From positions 1 through 62,017 of the forward strand of contig NZ_JAASRS010000003.1 of NCBI RefSeq assembly GCF_011761475.1: a stretch of DNA of 62,017 bases, in the 5' to 3' direction. Below are positions 25,275 to 33,296 of this stretch, one piece after another; within the stretch, counting starts at the first letter, position 1; every line of letters starts with the position of its first letter. The position numbers and the translations under genes were made by a program. The DNA comes from Saccharococcus thermophilus. GTDB lineage: Bacteria > Bacillota > Bacilli > Bacillales > Anoxybacillaceae. The notes beneath the pieces are model-generated. The model did not search any database. It was given only the letters and a program-made list of their open reading frames with translations, and had not been told where the DNA came from.

Positions 25275-25860
25275 TCTCACTGTATGTGGGAAGGGGAACA
25301 AAACGACAAAACGGTGAAGGATTCATTGAAAATCATTGATGGGTGTTTTAAGGGCAATGCGTTTTACGTGAGCAGCATCGCTGGGTTTCCATTGGCTGGG
25401 TTTCCATTGCCCAGCTATTTTTAAGCCGACGGACTGCGTTCCCATCTGTCCTACGGAAAATACTTGTGCCAATTGAAGATTCTTGGCATCCATCCTCTCA
25501 CTTAGATACATGCCCAAAGTATGCCCAATGCCTCTGGGCCCTTTTGTATCAAGGGATCAGAGGCATTTTGTTTGCATAGCTACTGTCGAACTCGGGTTAC
25601 ATCGTCATTACCTTTAATATCAAAGGTGATTCTGAAAAGAAAAAGCAGGAGTTTATCCTGCCCAGTTGCTTAATTACAACGTTCATAATGAGAAATTTCG
25701 TTTCGTTGAAATTGAAGAATTTTAAATCATCGTTTGCATTAATATCCAGAAAAAATCTGCACATAGAGCAGATATTGTAAGAGTTTATTAATCCTGCCTT
25801 TGTTGTGGTGAAGGCTCCCTGTGTAAATATTTCCTTTCGGCATCTCTAATTTCTCATTTA
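25275..25860. other. Intergenic region with tandem repeat and terminator
   Basis: No gene supported in 586 bp. GCTGGGTTTCCATTG is repeated twice in tandem at 25380-25409. A strong hairpin, AATGCCTCTG/CAGAGGCATT with inner CCCTT/AAGGG, is at 25527-25571. Confidence 0.5.
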
Positions 25861-26286
25861 CTAAAAATAGTTCAATATTTCACGCGGCGCAAAGTTTTCT
25901 ATTTTCTGCAACTCTTCCTTGCTCCACCACTTTAATTCTATAAATGTATCTTTCTCATTTTTAGTCATATTTTCGATAGACAATATTGTGTCAGATTGAA
26001 TAGCAATTTTATAATAAATCTCACGACTTATAAAAGGACCCTTTTTCCCTTCAATTAATACATCCATTTCAAATATTGGTTTGTCATGAATATCAACAAC
26101 AATGCCAAGTTCTTCGTTTAATTCTCTTTTTAATGCTTCTACTGGAGTTTCATTCTCCTTAACACCACCGCCCGGAGTTACCCATAACACTTTGTTTCCT
26201 ACAACATCTTTAAATTCAAACTTTTGAAGAAGAATTTTATTAAATTCATTCACTATCACCGCTCTAGAACATTTGCGTATTCTCAT
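25861..26286 (-). CDS. Nudix hydrolase
   Basis: The 141-residue protein has a complete Nudix box: GGGVKENETPVEALKRELNEELGI (about 39-62), with REL-x-EE residues that coordinate metal. Proteins of this group hydrolyse nucleoside diphosphates linked to another moiety, such as oxidised dNTPs or NDP-sugars. The substrate is not readable from the sequence. The ATG at 26286 follows GGAGAAATTC. It is a single gene between an intergenic region and a transposase remnant, likely cargo. Confidence 0.88.
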   Translation of the reverse strand: MRIRKCSRAVIVNEFNKILLQKFEFKDVVGNKVLWVTPGGGVKENETPVEALKRELNEELGIVVDIHDKPIFEMDVLIEGKKGPFISREIYYKIAIQSDTILSIENMTKNEKDTFIELKWWSKEELQKIENFAPREILNYF

Positions 26287-26388
26287 TGAATTTCTCCTCT
26301 GGCTTTAAATTTTCCCTTGATCTTCAATGATCTTCTTAATCCAATTGTGCAAACCGGTTCAACATCGCTGTCACTAACAATGAATCCC

Positions 26389-27060
26389 CTAAAAGGCCGG
26401 TGAATTAATGGGGCATAGACTTCCCACATGTCGAATTTTGGAGGCCATTCTCCCCGCCGTTTGGCGCCAAAGGATGGGAAGACGAGCAGGACTTCCTGCT
26501 CCCAATTCCGGTTTTGCGCACGCCAAAGAGCCGGTCCTCCCTCGTTTTTTTCGAAACCGGCACAATCGCTTCAGATTTTGCACGACGGCGGTCAACAGCG
26601 CCTGTTCTTCCATGGCGTAAAGGCCCCGGCTTCGGGCCCGGTCCAGCCCGTGACATTCCTTCCCTTCGGCGAACACATGCTCACAACGCGTGCGAAGGGC
26701 TTGAATGGATCGATAGCCGCCCTGTTGCTGAATGAGCCTCGCTTGATTGCGAATCTGAACGTCTCGGACTTTCGCCTGGCGCTTTGCTTCCTGAGCGGGA
26801 TCCTTCGCCCGGCGCTTCCAGGTTGGAATCTCCTCCATCTCCTTGCGGCGCAACGGCACGAGCGGTGTGATGCCTTGAACGAAGAGCGCTTCCAGATACT
26901 CGGTGGTGCCATACGCTTTGTCCGCAGACAAGGTCCGAATCGTAATCGACGGTTGGCGAAACTGAATCGAAGCCAGCTGCTCCAAACTCGTCTCCCGTTC
27001 CATGATTGTCCAATGAACACCGGAGCGGCACTTCGTACAGTTGCTTGTTCAAGATGATCG
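26389..27060 (-). pseudogene. C-terminal half of IS1182-family transposase
   Basis: The frame contains LSADKAYGTTEYLEAL (second catalytic Asp region) and CEHVFAEGKECHGLDRARSRGL, then LLTAVVQNLKRLCRF, the typical C-terminal Glu region and end of IS1182-type transposases. The N-terminal half with the first Asp is missing, and the upstream boundary falls at about 27060-27100 against the ABC transporter gene. The remnant cannot transpose by itself. Confidence 0.82.
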
Positions 27061-27097
27061 CACCCCTCGCGAATTTTTACATAACGCGCATTATAGA

Positions 27098-27751
27098 TCA
27101 TCCTACAGTCATATGGGTCATACCAGTAATCGCCCCTTCATTCATCGAATACACTTGGTGACATAATGACTGTATGTCCACCTTGTTGTGAGACGTCAAT
27201 AAAATCGTGCAGCCCCTTTTGTTTTCTTCCCTGATAATCTCATACACCTTGTCTACAGATTTTTCATCCAGGCCATTCATTGGTTCATCGAGCAATATAA
27301 GTTGCGGCTTCTCCATAATGCACTGCGCGATGGCCAGTCTTTGTCTCATTCCGAGAGAATACGCCTTCACCGGCCTTTTATCATGCGGATCCAATCCCAC
27401 TCTCTCGATCGCCTCTTTCACCTCACTCTCTCCGATTTTTTTCTGAATCATGGCTAAAAAATTTAAATTATCGAATCCTGAGTATTGTTCAAGGAAACCT
27501 GGTTTTTCCAACAAAACTGCGATATCGCTCGGAAACGATACGTCTTTATGCAACGTCTGGCCAAATACTGCTACCGTGCCGCTGGACGGCTTCACAAGTC
27601 CGCTTATGACTCGGAATAACATCGTTTTCCCAGATCCGTTCGGCCCGACGAATCCATAAATCTTTCCTCTCTCCAACTCTAAGTTGATATTGCGCAAAAC
27701 TTCTCTCCCTTTTATCGTTTTTGAAACATTGGACAAGACGATCGCATTCAT
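27098..27751 (-). CDS. ABC transporter ATP-binding protein
   Basis: At 217 residues it is a complete nucleotide-binding domain: Walker A GPNGSGKT (about 37-44), signature YSLGMRQR (about 131-138), Walker B LILLDEP and switch His in LLTSHN. It would power the export or immunity function of the three membrane proteins encoded upstream, in the manner of LanF-type or bacteriocin-type ABC-2 transporters. The last residues (GMTHMTVG) abut the IS1182 remnant, so the natural C-terminus may have been trimmed. It is the last gene of the minus-strand operon; the ATG at 27751 lies 12 bp after the preceding stop. Confidence 0.92.
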   Translation of the reverse strand: MNAIVLSNVSKTIKGREVLRNINLELERGKIYGFVGPNGSGKTMLFRVISGLVKPSSGTVAVFGQTLHKDVSFPSDIAVLLEKPGFLEQYSGFDNLNFLAMIQKKIGESEVKEAIERVGLDPHDKRPVKAYSLGMRQRLAIAQCIMEKPQLILLDEPMNGLDEKSVDKVYEIIREENKRGCTILLTSHNKVDIQSLCHQVYSMNEGAITGMTHMTVG

Positions 27752-27763
27752 ATCGCAAACCTC

Positions 27764-28465
27764 CTAGATATAATCCGCGTTCTTCACTCTCTTTATCGTC
27801 AGATACCCGAACACACCGATCAACAAGAGCTCCACGAACAGAGCCGACCACAACATAGGGCCGCCCCGCAAGAGATCCACCATGCTGTAGTACAAAGGAA
27901 CAAAAGCCATCGGCCTCTTTACGCCTACAAAAAACAAAGCGAGAATGATGACATTCGCCAGGTGATTCGTCGCATGCACCTTCAACAACATCCACACGCT
28001 GGCATGCCAATACAAATTCACTGCGATGCAAACGAACATGAGCACTAGTGAACGGTCAAACGAAAAAGCCATATGCGACACACAGAGACCGAAAACGCTG
28101 GCGATCAAAAACGCCGTCAACACATACACCAATGTAAACAGAACGCCAACCAGCAGCCTGGCCATCGTGTACGACGTCGTATCCCGCAACAAGATCCATA
28201 GTTTATATTCAAAAGATTTATCTCTTGTTTTCCAAATGATTTGGAGCAACACGACATATCCGAAACAAAACATCAACCAATACATCCAATTCGATATCGT
28301 CACCGACCCAAATAAACGAACGAGCGACTCGGATAGGTGTTTGGAAGAAAACGCCTCTGATCGGATAGACATCATCGTTCCTAACAACGGAAATAGGATG
28401 CATGTGATCCATACCCTTTTCAAGTCAACCTTGATGAGTGTGAACTCCAAAGACATCGGTTTCAT
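27764..28465 (-). CDS. ABC-2-type membrane protein, operon gene 4
   Basis: A 233-residue protein with about five or six hydrophobic segments (for example WMYWLMFCFGYVVLL and LLVGVLFTLVYVLTAFLI) and no soluble domain. It overlaps the upstream gene by 4 bp (ATGA) and precedes the ATPase gene. It is probably a permease subunit of the transporter, of the DUF2705-like or LanE/LanG-like kind. The exact family is not certain. Confidence 0.75.
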   Translation of the reverse strand: MKPMSLEFTLIKVDLKRVWITCILFPLLGTMMSIRSEAFSSKHLSESLVRLFGSVTISNWMYWLMFCFGYVVLLQIIWKTRDKSFEYKLWILLRDTTSYTMARLLVGVLFTLVYVLTAFLIASVFGLCVSHMAFSFDRSLVLMFVCIAVNLYWHASVWMLLKVHATNHLANVIILALFFVGVKRPMAFVPLYYSMVDLLRGGPMLWSALFVELLLIGVFGYLTIKRVKNADYI

Positions 28466-29202
28466 AAGAGATCATCCTGAACATAATAATTTTTATAGTT
28501 TGACGAAAAACGAACTATATTGATCAACATCATGATGATCAAGGCTAAAAAAATCATTGTCCAAACTGGAGAGACTCTTTCACTTATGTAGAATACGTAA
28601 GGAATCACCCGGGCAGTGAACATATCCAATATGGCCAGCGTCATGACCGTCATGACGCTGAGAAAGCGTTTCGCCCAAAGATCCGTTAGTGCCACAAAAA
28701 TCAATCCGAATATGGTGGTGACAAAAAAGTACATGAAGAGAAAATAAAGGAATGAACTTTTGTCATCACTGTGTGGCACATATAAAAAAACAGCATGGTA
28801 GTGCTTCATGTTTGGATATACCACATATTTCACAAACGCTGTACATAATCCGCCTACTACGGCAACAACGAGAGACACAAGCCCCGCGAAAACGATGACC
28901 AATAGCGCTTTATGCATCCCGATCTGTCCCCGAGTGCGGTATCTTCTTAGCACAATCCAAATATTGGTTTGAAGCGTTGAACCTAAAAGAAATAAAAAAG
29001 CAGGCAGATGAAAAAATTCATACCGATAGAGCAAGACAAAATCTTTTAGGCTATGCCACTTCGCAATAGTGCTCGATCCCCATGGAAGGGTGGCTGCGAT
29101 CATCAACAAGGCCATAACCCCAAGAACCGTTTTGATGACGGTTCGATGCAGCTGCACATCTTGCCAGACAAAATCGAAGTTCTGTTTACAGAACATCCTC
29201 AT
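28462..29202 (-). CDS. ABC-2-type membrane protein, operon gene 3
   Basis: The 246-residue protein has about six hydrophobic segments (LGVMALLMIAATLPW near 27-41; ALLVIVFAGLVSLVVAVVGG; FFVTTIFGLIFVAL; and a C-terminal MIFLALIIMMLINIV). It overlaps both its neighbours (17 bp upstream, 4 bp downstream), which indicates coupled translation. Probably a second permease subunit. Confidence 0.75.
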   Translation of the reverse strand: MRMFCKQNFDFVWQDVQLHRTVIKTVLGVMALLMIAATLPWGSSTIAKWHSLKDFVLLYRYEFFHLPAFLFLLGSTLQTNIWIVLRRYRTRGQIGMHKALLVIVFAGLVSLVVAVVGGLCTAFVKYVVYPNMKHYHAVFLYVPHSDDKSSFLYFLFMYFFVTTIFGLIFVALTDLWAKRFLSVMTVMTLAILDMFTARVIPYVFYISERVSPVWTMIFLALIIMMLINIVRFSSNYKNYYVQDDLL

Positions 29203-30067
29203 TCTTCTTCACTCCATACCAAAATACCCCTAAGGCCATCATGAATTGGAGAGCGAACACGATGACGATTTTATGATAAGACAGTCCTTCTACTGGTTGT
29301 GACGGAACTAAGAAATTAAATGGGTCCCAGCCCAACTTGTTCGTGATCGTCAACACCGCCCAACAAACCATATAAATGATTTGCGGCAACAACGTGATCA
29401 AATATCGATTCTTCATCACTAACGAAAACGCCAAACCAAGGCAAACATAACCGCCGGCAAATAGCCCCCCGATCACGTAATAAACGAATATGTACCAGTA
29501 AGGCGAGATCGCAAGCAAAGACGAAAAGAGCGTTTTCTTTTCCCCCTCAAATGAATTATCTGGCAACTGCAGCGTCCCATCCATGAGCTGCCTGTATGCA
29601 TGCGAAAAACTCGAATAATCCCAATGGTTGGTCAAAAGGTTCACGAGCACAACCCCAAGAAGAAGAGGAAGAAGAAATAAGAAAAACGCGCTGATATAGG
29701 CAAACAAAAATTTCCTCCGGTAATATACGCCTCTACCCATTCGCGTTAATTGGTAATGAAGATTTCCACTGCTTTGGTCTCGATAAATCGAATCCGCTAA
29801 TGGGATCGATAACAATAATGGAAAAAGGAAGTAGTATAAGGCTGAAAGCACGTTAAAACTATAGCCTCCTAGACCAATCCATGCGAAGTGGGGCGATGTC
29901 AAGGCGAGAACATTCTGATTGTGATGATAGATTCGTTGGAGCAACTTCACATGTTCGTTGTATTCTTTCACTCCCGTCACGACGGCGCCAATGACGAGAA
30001 ACAGCAGGCACGCTGCGCCGATGTAAAAATTCTTGTTCTTGACCATTTTTAATAACTCTGCATACAT
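29186..30067 (-). CDS. ABC-2-type membrane protein, operon gene 2
   Basis: The 293-residue protein starts MYAELLKMVKNKNFYIGA and has about six hydrophobic segments. A long extracytoplasmic loop follows the first segment, a common ABC-2 permease layout. The ATG at 30067 follows AGGAGAGGATAG. Between this start and the upstream secreted-protein gene lies a very stable hairpin (30093-30132) that could reduce or process read-through. Confidence 0.75.
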   Translation of the reverse strand: MYAELLKMVKNKNFYIGAACLLFLVIGAVVTGVKEYNEHVKLLQRIYHHNQNVLALTSPHFAWIGLGGYSFNVLSALYYFLFPLLLSIPLADSIYRDQSSGNLHYQLTRMGRGVYYRRKFLFAYISAFFLFLLPLLLGVVLVNLLTNHWDYSSFSHAYRQLMDGTLQLPDNSFEGEKKTLFSSLLAISPYWYIFVYYVIGGLFAGGYVCLGLAFSLVMKNRYLITLLPQIIYMVCWAVLTITNKLGWDPFNFLVPSQPVEGLSYHKIVIVFALQFMMALGVFWYGVKKNEDVL

Positions 30068-30092
30068 GCTATCCTCTCCTATATCTTTTGGG

Positions 30093-30132
30093 GCTATTCC
30101 CCTTCGCCACCTTCGTGGCGAAGGGGAATAGC
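30093..30132 (-). promoter_or_regulatory. Perfect 18-bp hairpin inside operon
   Basis: GCTATTCCCCTTCGCCAC and its exact complement are separated by 4 bases. On the coding strand no T-run follows, so it is more likely an RNA stabiliser or partial terminator, giving more of the secreted protein than of the transporter. Confidence 0.7.
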
Positions 30133-30188
30133 TCGACGAAGGAAACGGCTCTCTCCAAAATGCAGTTGATCATATCCGCTTGAGCCGA

Positions 30189-30578
30189 TCACTTATCAGG
30201 ATAGAATTTACCCGCAATATCAACAGTGACATAAGTGAAGGATGCATTTTCCGCAACTAATGAAACTTTTTTACCAACAGCACTTTGATCTACAGTAAAA
30301 TAGCGAGTGTCATTATCCGTTACATTCAGCGCGGTTGCCGACACTTTCTTCGAGCCTTGCTGAATCCACATATTCGCTTTATATCCTTGTCCAACGACCG
30401 AATTTTCCACTTTGCTTTGGCTGTTCGTCGCTTTATTTGCGCTCGCTAATTCCGTGTCAGCTCCAAAGCGCGGGAGAACTGTAGCATAGGTAACATAGGA
30501 CGCTGCGCTAACTCCCCCTACCACAATTAATGAGATAAAAGCAATCAAAGTAGTAACCATTTTAATTTTTTCCTTCAT
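30189..30578 (-). CDS. Secreted protein of bacteriocin/ABC locus
   Basis: The 129-residue product has a typical Sec signal: MKEKIKM, a hydrophobic core (TTLIAFISLIVVGGV) and a probable cleavage after SAA or SAAS (about 25-27). The mature part of about 100 residues has no cysteine and looks beta-rich. It resembles in size and context the DUF2712-type secreted proteins encoded next to DUF2705-like ABC transporters in Bacillaceae. I do not see lactococcin-972 features. The ATG follows AGGGAGAGGAGATCG. It lies directly after the orphan lantibiotic leader peptide and before three membrane proteins and an ATPase. A secreted effector or a ligand sensed by the transporter is possible. Confidence 0.7.
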   Translation of the reverse strand: MKEKIKMVTTLIAFISLIVVGGVSAASYVTYATVLPRFGADTELASANKATNSQSKVENSVVGQGYKANMWIQQGSKKVSATALNVTDNDTRYFTVDQSAVGKKVSLVAENASFTYVTVDIAGKFYPDK

Positions 30579-30628
30579 GATTCGATCTCCTCTCCCTAGA
30601 AATATTTTCTCTAAATAATCGATTTTCC

Positions 30629-30706
30629 TTAAGCTAAATTAGGTTGTACAATGTTGTCTTGCTTTTTGACAACAATGTCCAAATCAAAATCATCAAACTT
30701 AGCCAT
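30629..30706 (-). CDS. Orphan class I lantibiotic leader peptide (25 aa)
   Basis: The ATG at 30706 follows GGGGGAGTGAAGG, and the frame encodes 25 residues beginning MAKFDDFDLDIVVKKQ. This is almost the leader of geobacillin I and close to that of subtilin (MSKFDDFDLDVVKVSKQ), including the FDLD box recognised by LanB and LanC. The frame stops (TAA) right after the expected leader end, QPN plus Leu-Ala, and no Cys-rich core peptide follows in any frame before the next gene. No lanB, lanT or lanC is in the window. It is either a decayed structural gene or a coreless leader that still binds modification enzymes. Confidence 0.8.
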   Translation of the reverse strand: MAKFDDFDLDIVVKKQDNIVQPNLA

Positions 30707-30964
30707 CCTTCACTCCCCCTTTCCCTCTTGGTATCTATCTACTGATGATGAAAGGATTCACAATCCAACAAATTATTCAATCCTTTCTCATCAAATAGTT
30801 AATGTCAAAACTAAAAAACTTCTTTTCGGTACTTAACGTAGATAGACCTTTTTGACTTGAACGTTCATAAGAGAAAAACTCCTTTACGTTCCTTGTGTGT
30901 CAAGGATTCATTCGACATCGGAACGAAAAAATCCTCCCGATTTTCGTCGAGAGGGTGCGAAATG
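30707..30964. promoter_or_regulatory. Upstream region of leader peptide and IS256 left boundary
   Basis: On the minus strand TTGACA lies at about 30803-30798. AAAGGATT and AATCCTTT form an inverted repeat at about 30752-30787, possibly an operator. No gene is seen. The left end of the neighbouring IS256 copy is not recognisable and may be deleted. Confidence 0.4.
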
Positions 30965-32262
30965 TGAGTTATTTACAATATTTGGTTAACAATAACGTTC
31001 TTCAAACATTCGTTGAAGGGCTTCCTGCGCTTCGGCAAATCCTCTTAACTTTCGCCCTGCCCATTTCTCATTAAAATCTTGGATGGTCAAATACACGACT
31101 TTTTCCGCGGCTTCTAAACTGCTCAAACTGTTCATCGGCTTTAGACGTTTCCGAATCTCTTTGATCGTTCGTTCGATGACATTCGTCGTGTAAATCACAC
31201 TTCGAATACTGCTTGGATAATCCATAAATGTAAGGAGGACATCCAACTCATTGGCCCAAGATTGAACTTCTCTTGGATATTTGCTGGACCATTTCGACTC
31301 AAACTGTTGAAACATTTGTAACGCCATCTCCTTATTCGGCGCGCGATAAATCAGCTTGAGATCCTCGGCCACTTCGAATTGGTCTTTTTTCCGAACACGG
31401 CTGAGGGTGTTGCGGACTTTGTGCACGACACAGCGCTGCACATCGGCTTTCGGATACACCGCCTTAAAGGCTTCCTCCAGCCCCGGAAGGCCATCGAAGA
31501 CGCCAAGAAGCACTTCCTTGACGCCTCTTTGGTAGAGGTGTTGAAGAATTTCCTGCCATCCATAGGCGCTTTCTTGTCCTCCCACGAAGAAATCCAGAAT
31601 TTCTCGATACCCTTCTTCATTCACTCCTAACACCACATAAATGACTTCTTTCTCTACCGTATCGCGGCGAAGTTTCACGTACAAGCCGTCCAAATATAAG
31701 ACAGAATAACGTTTGGATAGTGGACGATGGTGCCATTTCTCGATGTCTTCTTTCACGACATCGGTAATACGGCTGATCGTCGCTGGAGAATAAGCATTTC
31801 CTAGAATTCGTTCGATAAACTTGCCAATTTCCCGTGTACTCATGCCACTTTGATACATCCTAATGATGGCTTCCTCCAGCCAGCCGGTGTGGCGTTGATA
31901 AGGGGCAAACAACTGTGTTTGAAATTCCCCGTTTCGGTCTCTTGGAACCAAAAGACCCTCAATCCGGCCATATTGCGTATCTAGATTTCGCTGATAGTAG
32001 CCGTTTCTCATATTCGGCGTTCCAGCCTGTTCGATTTCGAGGAAATGTTTGATTTCTTCCCGCATAATCAGCTCTAATTTTTCCTTCACAAACTGACGAA
32101 TGACACTTTCCAGTTGATTTGCCCAGTCGACATTCGGTATACTTCTTTTAGACATAGGTAGGGTACTCCTTTCTCTAAGATTTTTGGTCCAATCAGAGAA
32201 TACCCTACCTTTTTTCTTTTGTTCTAGCAAAATGCTTTACACAAACTTTTATACATCATCAT
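30965..32262 (-). mobile_element. IS256-family insertion sequence, copy 2
   Basis: The right terminal repeat near 32231-32262 matches copy 1 (CTTTACACAAACTTTTATAC, one change). Similarity to copy 1 ends at the left near 30965 without a matching repeat, so the left end is probably lost. The right end is joined directly to the coding sequence of hsdS. Confidence 0.75.
30986..32155 (-). CDS. IS256-family transposase (copy 2)
   Basis: The 389-residue protein is close to copy 1 with scattered substitutions and one extra Arg near the start (MSKRSIPN). Catalytic Asp, Asp and Glu segments are all present (YLDGLYVKLR, FDGLPGLEEAF, TTNVIERTIKEI). Start ATG at 32155, after GGAGTACCC. If the left end is gone the enzyme could act only in trans. 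Confidence 0.92.
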   Translation of the reverse strand: MSKRSIPNVDWANQLESVIRQFVKEKLELIMREEIKHFLEIEQAGTPNMRNGYYQRNLDTQYGRIEGLLVPRDRNGEFQTQLFAPYQRHTGWLEEAIIRMYQSGMSTREIGKFIERILGNAYSPATISRITDVVKEDIEKWHHRPLSKRYSVLYLDGLYVKLRRDTVEKEVIYVVLGVNEEGYREILDFFVGGQESAYGWQEILQHLYQRGVKEVLLGVFDGLPGLEEAFKAVYPKADVQRCVVHKVRNTLSRVRKKDQFEVAEDLKLIYRAPNKEMALQMFQQFESKWSSKYPREVQSWANELDVLLTFMDYPSSIRSVIYTTNVIERTIKEIRKRLKPMNSLSSLEAAEKVVYLTIQDFNEKWAGRKLRGFAEAQEALQRMFEERYC

Positions 32263-33296
32263 CTGAAACACCTGATGAAGTAGGAATTAGTTCTGTATTA
32301 CTTGAAGATATTAAAAATGTTTATCTAAATAGCTTTTGTTTCGGATTTAGATTTAATGATATAAACTTAACTATACCAGAGTTCTACGGGTATTACTTTA
32401 GAGGTCCTATTTTTAGAAGAGAGGTATACCCACTAGCCCAAGGATCTACACGATTTAATCTGTCAAAAAGTGAATTGATTAAATTAAAAATACCTATTCC
32501 TCCAGTTCCAGAACAACGCAAAATCGCTGCCATCCTTTCCTCTGTCGATGAGGCGATTGAAAAAACAGAAGCCATCATCGAGCAAACGGAAAAAGTAAAA
32601 AAAGGACTGATGCAGCAACTCCTCACCAAAGGAATTGGGCATACGAAATTTAAAAAGACGGAGATTGGCGAGATTCCGGAGGAGTGGGAAGTGAAAAATA
32701 TATCAGAAGTTGCCAAGGTAGTTAGTGGTGGAACCCCGAGCAAGCAGATATCTGAGTATTGGGAGAATGGTACAATTCCTTGGGCAACCCCAACGGACAT
32801 TACTTCAAATGATAATAAGTATATAAGTACAACTCAATCAATGATTACAGAGTCGGCATTAAGAAATAGTTCTGCTAATCTTCTTCCAGTAGGAAGTGTT
32901 TTAATGACAAGTCGTGCTACCATAGGACCAAGATGTATAAATACTGTTCCGATGGCGACGAATCAGGGGGTTAAGTCCTTTATTTGTGACCCAGATGTTC
33001 TTCACAATGAATATTTGTATTATCTCATCGATAAAATCAAAGACCAGTTCATTGCTTTAGCATCTGGTAGTACGTTTTTGGAAATCTCAAAGAGTGCACT
33101 GGAAAATTTTAAAATCCCTGTTCCTCCAATTGAAGAGCAAATCGAAATAGCAAAAATATTATCAAGTGTAGACGAAAAGATGTCGGTCGAAAAAGTGAAA
33201 AAAGAATCTCTTCAAATAATCAAAAAAGGACTCATGCACTCCCTCCTCACCGGAAAGGTCCGGGTAAAGGTGGATGACGAGGTGGTGTCGTCGTGA
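32263..33296 (+). pseudogene. hsdS: Type I restriction specificity subunit, 5'-truncated
   Basis: The frame enters from the IS256 end and runs 344 codons. It keeps the end of the first target-recognition domain, the central conserved helix (PPVPEQRKIAAILSSVDEAIEKTEAI), a full second recognition domain (EWEVKNISEVAKVVSGGTPS onward) and the second helix (PPIEEQIEIAKILSSVDEKM). The usual HsdS has about 400-450 residues, so most of the first recognition domain and the start are missing. The stop overlaps the hsdR start (GTGA). No hsdM is present upstream; it may have been lost with the IS256 insertion. Confidence 0.88.

Noticed and set aside
28026-28523. 165-codon plus-strand frame across permease genes
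   Set aside because: It is antisense to two convincing membrane-protein genes with coupled overlaps; no ribosome binding site.
30189-30578. Lactococcin 972-type bacteriocin
   Set aside because: The size and the ABC neighbourhood are similar, but the Gly/Trp/His-rich mature sequence of that family is not present.
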